Positions 42,118-54,356 of a stretch of DNA of 64,000 nucleotides are shown here, in pieces; within the stretch, counting starts at the first letter, position 1; each line of letters opens with the position of its first letter. This DNA comes from Adenanthera pavonina (Eukaryota; Streptophyta; Magnoliopsida; Fabales; Fabaceae): assembly GCA_026686845.1 (NCBI GenBank), contig JAIVEN010000022.1, positions 21,240,001 through 21,304,000 on the forward strand, read 5' to 3'. A program made the translations under genes and the position numbers. The notes under the pieces were generated by a model, which was not told the origin of the DNA, did not search any database, and worked only from the letters and a program-made list of their open reading frames with translations.

Positions 42118-44423
42118 TGTAACACCCTACCTCCTGACATCTCCAAACTTAGCCAAAAACTTCAAACTCCAACTAAACATAACTCCGACATCTCAAAACA
42201 ACTCTCCAAAACTTCATAACAACAAAAATGAACCCTAAAAACACCAAAAACTAGGCTGGGGCTGCGGCCGCTACAGTACCACTGCAGGTCCAGCCTCCCC
42301 TATTTTGCATATGCTTCTGCCTTCTCTGGTGACGTGGCCTGGACTATGGAGCTGCGGCGCCCCATGCTGATTTCTACATCAGCAAAACTTAGCACCTGTG
42401 ATGGACTTCCGACACGCATAACTTTATGCTCCAACCTCCGATTGACTTGATTCCAACTCCTACAAGTCAATTTAGTACCAATCTAACCATAGACACCACT
42501 TTCACCTCAATCCAGCTTCGTATGGAGATTCTAGACCCTTGACACCATTTTAGCCACTTATTGACCAAAACTCACCACTAACCACCTCCATTTGCCTTCA
42601 GTGGCAAATGGTCACTCAAAGACCATTCACATAGGTCCAAAACCCCCAAACCAACTCGTCCAAAGAGGTTTCACCCTAAAGGAACCACTCCTTTGAAATT
42701 TTCCCCTTAGAACCCCTATTTGACAAAACGGGCTGCAAGCCCCAAAACACACAAGTCAGGCCCAAATCCAACTTTCATCATATATAACACATACACACAA
42801 CATATATAACCATATATACATCCATCCATAACAATCCTTATAATATCATACATTCATTACAAGATCTTCTATCCTATTTGGCACAAGATACATTATCCAA
42901 ATTACAAATACTACATGGATTATTCCCACGTACGTAGCTACTCCTGCGTCTTCTCTAGACTAGTGCCAGAATCGTCACCTGAAAGGTTAGTTCATGGGAG
43001 AGGGGTGTGAGACGATGTCTCAGTAACCGCGGACAACCACACACACACACACACATATATATACATATATCTCATATAACTCATGAATGGAATACATGTC
43101 TCCCACACAGGAATCCCACTCTTATCCTCCCTAACATATATAATCCATCCTTATCCTCCCTAACATATATAGTCTATCCTTATCCTCCCTAATATATATA
43201 TTTTCGTCCTTATCCTCCCTAACATATTTACATATTCCATCCTTATCCTCCCTAACATATATACATCACATACATTATATCATCATCACATCATCACCAC
43301 CCAATATGCCAAAGATCACAATCTCACAATGGCATGTAATGATGCTCATGTATAATCATATAATCATCATCATATCATAATGTCATGTATGCATCATGTC
43401 ATGTCATGTCAATATCATTATCTCCAATCATCATCATAATCATCATCTAGCTATGTACATGCCACGATATATATAGAAAACAGTACACACAACCACATCA
43501 ATATCGTGGTATGAAAGAAACATGCATATATATATACACAAATATACGTACTATCATACAACATAAACAATATAATATAAACAAACACCTGGTTACCTCA
43601 GGTTGTCAATACCATGCTCACATGAGTTCTACAAGCTTTCTTGAACACCAATCACATGACTAGCCTTCTCCGAGTAGTCAAACAACCTTAACAAGATCAC
43701 AATTTCTCAATGAACACAATATACCAATAACCAAACATCACAATTCAACCACTTTAGGCCTAACCCAAAGTTCCAATATCCCTTTCATGCATCATTAAGC
43801 TCCTAGGAACCATTCAAACACTACTCAACAACATACACTTCGGATTCCCCAGAACTCTAACCAAAAAACAACTAGGGTTTAAGCTCTAAACATATATAAT
43901 CCCTTCAAAACTCACACCCAAGCAACAAGAATACCAAAACACACTTCCTTAATCCCATTTCATCTGTTTCAATCGGTGGATTTTGGCCGAAACCGAAGAT
44001 TCAAACTTATAATTGAAAAACTCCAAATTGCAACCAAAGAAAATGGAGAGGGAGGAGTAGAGAACACTTACCAACTTGAATCCAAGCTTACTTTCCACCT
44101 CAATAGCTCCTAGATGCTGGAAAACTCAAACCCTAGCAGAGCTCCTTGTTTCTCATTCATCGCTCCCTTCGTTTCTTTCTTTCTGATCGTCCGAAATTAT
44201 CCGGATTTAAACAAAAATCCTGAACCTCGCCGCAGCTCCAGGACATCCCGCCGCGGTGCCACCAGTTTCAACTAAAACAACACCACTAGACTCATTCTCG
44301 CCACGGTGGTTCTGCTTCAAGCCGAGGCATGGAGCTCTTTCAGACTCCACTTTAACCTTCCTCTATCCTGTTTTCTTCGGTCCTAAACACAATGCCACGA
44401 AAGATATCATGAGGGGTGTTACA
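42118..44423 (-). mobile_element. Gypsy-type solo LTR with perfect TSD
   Basis: It is 2,306 bp, with ends TGTAACACCC and GGGTGTTACA forming a 10-bp inverted repeat, flanked by CAGCT on both sides (42,113-42,117 and 44,424-44,428). There is no internal domain, so it is a solo LTR. On the minus strand it starts TGTAACACCCCTCATGAT and resembles the plus-strand LTR at 54,357. It contains GC-rich segments with GCGGCCGC (42,263) and CCGCCGCGGTG (44,249) in otherwise AT-rich DNA. The start motif suggests the Tekay/Del group, but without an internal domain that is only a guess. Confidence 0.93.
43125..43262. repeat. Short tandem array inside the solo LTR, five units
   Basis: CTTATCCTCCCTAACATATA recurs five times (with small variants) at about 35-bp spacing, at 43,122, 43,151, 43,180, 43,211 and 43,242. 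It is preceded by a (CA)n tract (43,038-43,052). Confidence 0.8.
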
Positions 44424-44428
44424 CAGCT

Positions 44429-46584
44429 AGTTCCCTATTTTCATAATGTAAATAGTTTTATTAAACCTAAAATCTTTACTAAATAAATGTCAATTTTTTT
44501 AACAATTAGTAGCCAACTATTGTAGTTTTAGTTAACTGATAATATCACACCTTAATGCCAGCAGCTGTTGAGGTGGAAATCAAATTCTCTAGCATGGCAA
44601 ATACTCAATTAGTAAGAGGAATCCAAACTGAAAGCCACAAAAATATGTACCTAAGTAAAACTAAAGTAAAGAGTTACGCAAGTGAATATTGGTAGGCAAT
44701 TCAAATGAAGCAACCACATTTCAGCACAACAAAAATCTTATGCATTTAACATGCCATCCTGTCCAATTCACATGGTCTCAGATCCATACCTTTCTTATAG
44801 CTTCCATCTCATAAAGTAAAACCTAATTGAATTGGCCTTCACTGACTCCATCTTTGTCAAAAACCAAAATGGAAATTGAAGAGAATTAAATAGAAATATG
44901 GGCACACAAAAATCATCAATATGTAATATACAAATCAAATCTATATGCTCAAAATAAAGTAATTCTATTAAAATTCTTATTAATTAGAAGCTGCCTACTT
45001 TTCATGATAACCACTTGCTAATTTCAATTTGCTATAGTGGGAATCCAAGATCCAGAATTCCACAAAGTTACACATAATAAGATATCATGATGCTAATAAA
45101 GAAAAGGTAGTAACTTGGGCGTTTAAACATATAGTTTGATATATAAAAGCAATCTGACTAGAAGTTCCAGAACGTAGTAGAAAAGAAACAAAAAAACATT
45201 TCACCTCAGGACTTTTAGAATTCAAGGCATTAAGCATTTCCATCAATACATCCAATAGTCCTCAAGCATTTTGAATATTTGTCAAACTGATTATAAACAA
45301 ATTTATCAAGATAAGAATAACAAAACAGTCATATTTTAATAAATAAAATTTCCTTTGAGAATAACTAGAAAATAAACAAAACCTGAGAATAAAACAACAT
45401 AGTCTTAGCCCAAAAGAACTCTCCAATCCCCTTGTACATCTATAAGGTGGTTAACATCACCACTTGTGTAATAGAAATTTCCATTCAAATACCCATGAAA
45501 AAGGAGATGAAATGCAAGAGAAGTAGCTTACCAAGCCAAAAATTTTGAGCTTCAGGAACAATGAAGAAAGTGGACAAGTGCTGAAGGTTGTGAGGATGAA
45601 GCTTGAGGAGGATGAAGCTAAAAGGTGCGAACTAGAAATGTTGTCATTTTGTGCTTGGATTTCATCGCGCAGAGGATGATGTAGAGAAAGAAGAGAAGTG
45701 GGAATGAAGTAGAGTGGTCAACAGAGGAAGGGAGAAGCTAAAGAAGAAGGTCAACGGAGACGATGGCAAAGGGTTGTGGGTTTCGGAGTGGAGGGAGAAA
45801 GAAAGATGAAGAGAGATGGAAATAAAGGAGATGAATGCACAGTGGGTTTTCGATGGAGACAAATGCAGAGTGAGGGTTTTGGAAGAAAGAAAACAAATAG
45901 AGAGAGGGACAATGGAAATGGGAGCTAAGTATGGAGGGAGAGAGAAAAGGCTGCTTTTCAAGTAGATGGAGGGAATGTCATATTTTCACACATTCGGTGC
46001 TGGGGTTTTGATGTTTAAATATGCTTTATTATTTATAAAAAACCGGTTTTTTTATAAAAAAACTAATATAAATATTAAATATATTAAAAAATCTATATAT
46101 TAAATATATAAATATTATAAAATATATATATATTGGTTTTTTATACAAAACCAATATAAATGTTCAATATATATTAAAATATATATTAAATTATACTTGT
46201 ATACAAATATTACAATATAAAAATCTAGTTATAATCATATAGTTTTATACTACTTAAATCTTTTTATTTAGTTTTAAAGAATATATAGTATTTATTTATT
46301 TATTTAAATTTAATATAACATATAAATATCTTAAAAAATTATATTGTTGCAAATTTATGACATAAATAGTAAAAATAAATATTAAAAAATGTTTGAAAAT
46401 ATATTGTAATTTATTATATTATATAATTATAATTTTATTCAGTTCCATTAATTTAAATTTTATTAGGATCAATATATTTACCTCAGTTTTTACTAAAGTC
46501 AATGTAGAAAGGTATCCATTATTTTATGTTGGTTTTTTTTTTAACCGATGTATATAACTGATATAAAAAGCAATTTTTGTAGTG
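44429..46584 (-). mobile_element. Terminal part of another CACTA-like element
   Basis: The right end is CAATTTTTGTAGTG at 46,584, with complement CACTACAAAAATTGC, a CACTA-type terminus. Next to it are inverted AT-rich words built on TTGGTTTTTTATAAAAACCAATATAAAT (46,040-46,570, given here as a pattern). From 45,960 to 45,520 the minus strand is a pyrimidine-rich leader-like stretch. No transposase or protease domain follows, and no left terminus is visible before the solo LTR. It is a truncated or nonautonomous element. Confidence 0.5.
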
Positions 46585-47823
46585 TAGTGTATGTGTTTTC
46601 TGATGACTTGATGATGATCCCTGATGTGCCGCCATTTCAAGATATATATACTCCTCTCGTGGCTGCCCACTCACACTTCTCACTAGTCCGGAGCACTTGC
46701 CCACTCCTTTGAAGGTAGTCACGTCTTGCGAGAAAGGTGAAAGCAGTACAATCGTGAGCTATGGTCAACACTACCGCAAAAGTATTAAAAACAAGGGAAA
46801 AAAGGAACGAAAACAAAAGAACCATTTTCTTGGCTACTGGGTTGCAGTAGCACAGAGCCACATAATACTTTACTACAAATGAACAGAGATCCGATCGAGT
46901 TGGATATACATGATCTGCAAAATCCTGGAAATCATTAATGGCAGAAACTTGAGCTTAATGAATCATCATCATCTCCACTTGTCGATTTTAATTGTCTCCA
47001 GCTTGTTTTCATATAATATTTCCTCACGTTTTCCATGTGTGTGTGCGCACGAGTGTGTGTATATATATATATATATATTATCTTAATCATTTGATTATTG
47101 TAAAAGCTCTCCATCAAACGCGGAGGGAGATCACTAGCTTCCATTGATGGAAACAGGAATTCCCCATGATTGGCTTTGGTTGAGAACATCATATACAAAA
47201 AATGGATATATATATATATATATGTATATATAATATTAAATTTTACTTACCTATATATTATAATTATTAAGTGATAATTAATCAATGAAAGTGAAAACTA
47301 AACTGAATCAATCTTCTATATTCTTTTATTTCTGCATTCGGGCAAAGACTGACATAGAGTATTATACGTAATTGTATATAGAATTCGCATCTCATCATTA
47401 TACTCATTCATTCTTTTTTTTTTCCTCGTCTCTTTCTGAATACATCATATATATATATGTGTGTGTATCTATATTCACTTTCGTAAATGTAATTAATTAA
47501 GAGATCTAGATGAACAGAGAAAGAGAAGAACAGATGGAGTAACAAATAAATCATAAATGTAAAACAGGGAATGGTGGGGACTTTTCAGCCATGCATGACT
47601 CACTAACTTAACCAACCGTACATGCTTAGAGAGGAAAAGTCATTAATTAACGGTTAATTTGCTCACTAATCAGGGATGACCGACTGATTAAAACTTGAAG
47701 GAAGGCGTAGGCCCAAGTGCCACTACCATGCATTGCTCTTCCTTAAAGCAAAGCATAATCATTAATTACTATTTTTGAAGTGTTTCTTTTAAAAACCCAT
47801 TAATCTGTGTATTACTCTCAAAG

Positions 47824-47923
47824 ATAATTTTACATTGTAGATTGCGATCCATCCAAGCAAAAGTCACTTTCTTCCCTTCACATCATTGTGGTGGTTCGTT
47901 CCCATCAATCAACTCCCCTTTCA

Positions 47924-47965
<42 letters not shown>

Positions 47966-48239
47966 TATCCACCTACACGTACAAACCAACATTTCAAATT
48001 TTCCACATTAAAGATAATGCTTAACTAGTTATATACCCCTCTAATAATCTTATATATATTGCAGAAGTAGTTTGCCCTTCTTAAAAAAATTTCTCATTAT
48101 TTTTCACTTTTTTTCAACTATTCACCACTAAGATAGTGTTAGAATAATTTTACATTGTAGATTGCGATCCATCCAAGCAAAAGTCACTTTCTTCCCTTCA
48201 CATCATTGTGGTGGTTCGTTCCCATCAATCAACTCCCCT

Positions 48240-48287
<48 letters not shown>

Positions 48288-48465
48288 TATCCACCTACAC
48301 GTACAAACCAACATTTCAAATTTTCCACATTAAAGATAATGCTTAACTAGTTATATACCCCTCTAATAATCTTATATATATTGCAGAAGTAGTTTGCCCT
48401 TCTTAAAAAAATTTCTCATTATTTTTCACTTGTTTTCAACTATTCACCACTAAGATAGTGTTAGA
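47824..48465. repeat. Tandem duplication of a 320-bp unit
   Basis: Unit 1 spans 47,824-48,143 and unit 2 spans 48,144-48,465. Both start ATAATTTTACATTGTAG and end AAGATAGTGTTAGA. They are almost identical. They differ in the length of the CT/TA microsatellite and by a T/G change in CACTTTTTTTC/CACTTGTTTTC. The duplication is therefore recent. No gene function is visible in it. Confidence 0.92.
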
Positions 48466-51400
48466 ATTTAATGAGTTTAAATAATGAGAATTTTGAGAAG
48501 TTTTGATAATGTAACCGTAAGGACTAATATCCATTATGATACTGAAAGTAAACGGTAGGCTCCTCTTAACTAAATTTATTCCATATACAAAAATTGGTAA
48601 TCAAATTCTTAATCACTTGTTTAAAAGCAAAATCACGTCAACTCTTGAGTAATGTGGCCTCTTAATTTTCTTACATCTAATTAATTAGCTATCTTTATCT
48701 CTTCTTCGAGACAACATAATTTATATGGCGGCTTGCCACATTATTGGGATCTTACACACGCACACACAAGGGAAAATAACAAAAACTTTAGGCAATTTGA
48801 TGTGTCAAACAAACCTTTATCATCAATAATTTTGCACAAGTTTCTAATTTTTGTAGTTATTGATGGAAAAAAATTAAAATTCACTTCATACAATTTTGAA
48901 CAAAAAAAAAATTAAAATTCACTTCATACAATTTTGAACAAAAAAAATTTATAAAATCTCCTCAAATAAAATTTCAAAAGGAAAAATTATAAAATTTTCT
49001 TACAAATCACAACTTTCTAAGATCCCAATTACACTCTCATTTACAATCTTGGGCATTGTTTGTGATACTTGAACAACTTGACAACAACCATCCAATATTT
49101 TGATTACACCCTTGTGGTAATTTTATTAATATTGTTCTAATTAAGAATCTAATTTTATCCTCATACTTCTGGATATCACTTCGTGAAACTCAAAAAAATA
49201 TTACTAAAACTCACGTACGTACCATCTTTTCAATCAATTTCGAGATCACCTATTGGAATCCACTAGATGGTACATGTATATGTAATCTTGATGATGATAT
49301 TAAAATCAGTTAGTACCGAAATTCATTGCATGGTTGGTTAAGAGCCAATGTCATATAATGTAATAGACTAATAGCTACATGATCTCGCCTCAATAACTAA
49401 TGGGTTGTTACCATACACAGAATAGGCCACTTCACTACTGAGCCGACATTGTATCTTCCCTCACTTCACGTGCATTTCTGACCTCATAGATTAGCAAGTG
49501 ATACTTCCTCTCCTTCACCTTCACATATATTTTATTAGGTGGGTCTAATAAAGAATGACTCGTATTATCTTATAAATAATATATATGTTTTGTCGTAAGT
49601 TTTATGTTTTCTATTTATTTTTTAAACTATAAGAAAACCACTCATTATCTTTCTTTTCTGTGTTGTAGCAAAGGCAATGTTTGACTTTTACATCTAATTA
49701 ATTAGGAAGATTTTTTCATCCATAGCATAAAATTTAAGAAATAAATTGAACTATTTTACAATTTTTACAATATGTGAACAGTATGATTTATTATAGTTTT
49801 ATTCTCCTTCCATCTCAAAATAATTATCACTTTGAAGTTTTGATTTTGTTTTCAAATTATTGTCACTTTAAAATGTCAACAAAATATTAATTATTTTTAT
49901 ACCATTTTACCTTTTATAATGAAAATAATGATAGGTGGAATCCAAGTTCTTGAGTAGAAATACTCATTAATATATGGGAATTTCAGCCAAATATTGTAAA
50001 ATTTTGATGCAATCTAGACTATTTAATACCCTCTCTGATATCATATATAAGTTATATTCTTGAAGCAATTGTTGGCATTTAATATTAGTCTTTTTAGATA
50101 ATCAATAAATCATTAAACATTTTTTCCAAATTTACCCTTGTTATAAAACTCACTTTCCCATTTTTTACTTTTTTTTTCCTAACTACTCATAATTAAGATG
50201 GGTTAAAATTTAATAGTTCAAATAAGGGTAATTTTGAAAAATATTGATAATTCTTTTAAAAACAAAACCATCAACTAATTTAAACAAATGTTATTGATCT
50301 ATATAAATTAGTTAAAAGTGTTTTATATTTGAGACAAAAATGAGTTCTTTTTATATTTGTGTGCATAACCTTAAATTACAACTTTAAATCATACAAATGT
50401 ATATTTGATATTGACATTAATAATTTAAATCACAGTGTTCTCGTATTCCAACTTAATTGATTCACGCTAGTGGTTCAAGCAACATAACTACATTACTATA
50501 AGTCTTACTTTTTCCAGATGAAATTTTTGCAATGTTAAGATCAATAATTATTAATTAGCTTTTCAAGGAGATTTATTGTTTGTAATTAGTCCTAACTTAA
50601 TTAATTAGTGAAATCTACAAACTGAAACATACAGGTCATGTTGTTAAGGGCTTTAATTTTCGTTGACGTCAATTATGTTTTACTTAAACACGGTTTCCCA
50701 ACAACATTAATAAATTATTATAACTTCTTAATTAAACCAAGACATGTCTTAGTCAAATAATTCATGCTTAAACAATAAAACAGTGTAGTTCATGGACCAA
50801 TTTTCTGCCTTTGTCACCAGCTAGCACAAATCACCTTCACCGTGCACACGTTTGTGTCCAACATGTTTCTGTTTGAGGGCAAATATAGCTGATTAGTGTT
50901 ATATTTATCATTAATAAATAGTACTGTGGCTTCCTAGATATATTAATTTAATGGCGCAAATTTATTTAATTTATTTATCTATTTTTAAAATTTTAAAATT
51001 TTGATATTTTCTTCAAAATATTAAATTCAAATTACTTAAATTTGATGTGAATCATTATAATTAAAAATAAAGAAAAAAAAAGAAAAGGAATAAAAAAAAA
51101 ACCAATTTCCCTGCACAACAGAGAAAATACAAGTCCATTCCTGCGAGTATAAAGCCAATTGCTTAAAAGTATTTTCTTGGAAGCTATGAAATGAAGTAAA
51201 TGTCAATTGCTTTTTGTCAATTGGAATTTCTATTATTGAAAAAAAAACGCACACACACACAAACTATTAAAACTGATAGCATGCAAGTTAAACTATATAA
51301 ATCCTGAACAGTGCAACTTATTATATGAATTTCTATAACAACTTGTCTTGCTAAGTAAGGTTAGCAATATGAATCACAAGACACTATTGGACTCTATAAA

Positions 51401-52189
51401 AGACTAGCTTCTCAGATATCTCATCCACCAAGAGATTCTGCTTTATAATTTTCTTGAATATTCTTCTTAATCTCCCCTTACATGTTTTCATGAGGTTAAA
51501 AAACTCTCCTCACTAGTTCCTCTATTGACTTTCTTTGTATATGATCAAACTACTTTCATCGATTTTCAACTATTTTCTTCTCGATAGTGTTAGACCAACC
51601 TTTCCTTATATACAATCATTATGGATGTTGTCTTTTATTGTGCGGCCACATATATCCACCTTAACATTTTTATTTATGTGATTTCCATCTTTTGTTCTTA
51701 TTGTCCTATCCATTCAATACTCAAAATCTACTATCTAGTCACTTTTAAAATGCAAGCTAAAATGTCAGCGATATTTTTAATTTTATAGTTGTGCAATTTA
51801 TTCTTCTCGATTTTTATAAAGATGACCTAAGGCCCTTCAACTTTTAGTTTTAGACAAAATAATACCCTTGTTAACTTTTAAATTTGTCCAAAACAATATG
51901 CATTCATTAATTTACATCAATAACAAAAAATTGTACATTCAACGTGCCATCTCAAGTACACAAACGGAGATTTTTTTTAGGCGGAGAACGGAGATTTTTT
52001 TTCATTAGTCATTTTCCGCTACATTCATCTCTATATGGACATGATAAAAAAAGGCACATTATTTTTCTAATTTGGTCCCTTTCAGCTTATATGAAGTGGT
52101 GTTTTGATACAGATGAAAGAACTAATATAGAAAATATGTTATACAGAACTAAAAATTTGAAAAGGTTATGATCACTTTTAAAGTTGAGG

Positions 52190-52395
52190 AGTGTTCTTCG
52201 TCTTTCAATGGCACGGAGAGATTTACAGGAAATGGACATTCAATCTGAGCTTTGGCATGATGGCACAGTAGTAGATATCTATCGGCTTTGTTCACTTTAC
52301 AGTAGAAGATATCAGAAGTTAGGGATCTTCTTAAGAAATCTCAAGCCAAGATTCATTGGCTATGACTTGATGCAATTTTTCAAGAACACACACAC
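52190..52395 (+). pseudogene. Possible LINE (non-LTR retrotransposon) coding remnant
   Basis: The stretch has coding-like base composition. In one frame it reads ARRDLQEMDIQSEL, and in another RDLLKKSQAKIHWL followed by a residue run like LDA.FFKNTH. That loosely recalls the segment ahead of the RT domain of plant LINEs (FLRQKSR.NWL..GD.N..FFH). Frames are broken and no RT motif follows. This is a weak call. Confidence 0.25.
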
Positions 52396-53860
52396 ACACA
52401 CACTATATATATATATATTGACCATCACTAAAAGCACCCTATTCATGTTCGATGATGTTAACGATTCAGATTTCATAATTTAATTAATATGTTAAAATTT
52501 AAAATAGTAAATAAATAAATTTAAACTAATAAAATTTGAATTAAACAGTTGAAAAGTTTTGAATCATAGAGACCACAAGTCCATCATTTTTTATTCATCT
52601 TTTTAAAAAAAAAAAATTGGTTATTAGGTTTTGATACCATGTTAACTTTTGTACTTGCTTGTAGCATAAGCTTAATTTTATCACAAGCTTATATATACTT
52701 TTCATCCTTCTTAATTACTTTTAGATGCAGGGCTTCTATTCTCTCACATAAAGTAATCTATGAGAACAATTCAATTGGAATTACAAGAAACGTCACTATT
52801 TGTTTGTGGTGAATTTCCTACCTTGAATAATTAATTAACCAATATATAGTGTCAAGTGAGCATCATGCATATTCAGATAAAGGGTTTTCAGTTTTCATAC
52901 TATACCCTGTTAAAATATGATTTTATTTTATTTAATTAATGCATCAATCACCGTATATATGTTCTCTTTTGGCAGAGAAAAATCAAAACCCAAGGACACG
53001 TTCTTTTGGTAGACACCATGCATGATGAATTATTATACTATATGTTTTCTAGTACTGCGTTTTGTCAAATTTATAGTGGTCATATGATTAATAGTAAAGA
53101 TCAATCATTAAGAATGCGGATGATGGCACATCAATTATTAAAGCTATCATATATATTTATATATGCCACAAAGACAACTTGTGGTTGTTAAAAAGTACTT
53201 TAATAAATTTATTCTAGCGGTCTAGCAGAATCACATACGTATATATCAATCATCAATATTGTTAGGTTTATTCAATTTTTATTTGCTTTCATTTCTATTT
53301 CATATATATAAATATATATATATATAAGGAAAGCCACATTCATCCATAATATATATTCATGTGCGACAAAATTTGTGTGTAAAAGAAGCATGAATAAGTT
53401 TGCAATATTTCCAAAATTAATCTCTCCATCGATCCCTTTCAGCAAGTAAAGTAAATCCACTTGATTCAGATGCGACGACGTTGGTACATATATACACAGA
53501 TGCAGACAGGAAAGAAGCTGATGTTTATGGAAAAACAACCAGCAATAATCATTTCTCCAAAATTCCCTACATTCATGCATTTATTTATTCAAAATGAAAA
53601 TGATATTGCACAAAAGTATAATTGTGTAGTCAGCATTTCACCAATACACATTCATCATTTTTTGTTCCGTTATCTCACTCATAATGCACCATATTCATTC
53701 AATTTTGTGAATGTAAAGGATCCGGTTCACATTTTCTTTTAGGGCTTGTTCAGTGTGAAAATTAAAATAGAATAAAAATAAATAAACAAAAATAATTTTA
53801 TGGACAAAAGATATCTTTTTTCTTCTTGAATAAAAAAATTAAGGGAAAGAGATAGTTAGT

Positions 53861-54356
53861 GTAACACCCTAATATTCAAAACCACAAAATGACATCAAGA
53901 CATAACTTGCTATACCATTGGCCAAGCCATAAAGGAAAAATGACCGAAAGGGAATACTAGCGATAAGAGAAAAAGATGAGAGACTTAGGAAATCAGTGAG
54001 ACATGACTAGAGGACTTTGAATTGTGATTGGATGACAAAAAAAATGAGGGAGATAAATCTCCCCTATGGCACTGTGGCGTTATCTGCTGTTGTCAAATGA
54101 CAGCAAAAATTGGTTTTCAAGAGGAACTTTGGACCTACATATCTCTCTAATTGGACCTCCAATTGATGTGATTTCAAATATAAGTCACTCTTCTCCTTCT
54201 CTAACTATAGACAATAACCTTGTCTCAAAACTACTCCATATGAAAATTTTGAACATCCGTGACTAAATGGTCACTTTTAGATCAAAACTTGATATTAACC
54301 TTCCCCAAACACAAACTACTAACCTTTTGGTTACCAAACATTTTCCAACAAGTCAC
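53861..54356 (-). mobile_element. Gypsy-type LTR, minus orientation, outer part of nest
   Basis: It starts TGTAACACCC at 53,861. Landmarks follow the 3' side of the minus-strand LTR at 42,118 (for example CTATAGACAATAACCTTG against CCATAGACACCACTTTC, then CCAATTGATGTGATT against CCGATTGACTTGATT). It is interrupted by the plus-strand LTR at 54,357. The continuation is at 56,780-57,100. Confidence 0.6.

Larger units (their letters stand above)
46585..53860. other. AT-rich intergenic DNA without recognisable genes
   Basis: No reading frame with a recognisable domain occurs. The region holds microsatellites ((GT)n-(TA)n near 47,036-47,080, TA at 47,205-47,225, CT-TA at 47,924-47,965, CA at 51,250-51,262, CA-TA at 52,386-52,420). 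It also holds a 320-bp tandem duplication and a possible LINE remnant. The low repeat identity to the rest of the window suggests older, non-LTR sequence. Confidence 0.6.

Noticed and set aside
45662..45961. 99-aa minus-strand frame rich in Ser/Leu/Pro
   Set aside because: It is a translation of a pyrimidine-rich leader with low complexity and no domain.
51395..51480. TATAAAAG followed by a CT-rich stretch, resembling a gene promoter
   Set aside because: No reading frame or splice-supported exon follows in the next 2 kb.
46585..53860. tRNA, rRNA or small RNA genes
   Set aside because: No A/B-box arrangement, cloverleaf or conserved RNA sequence was recognised by eye in this or other parts of the window.
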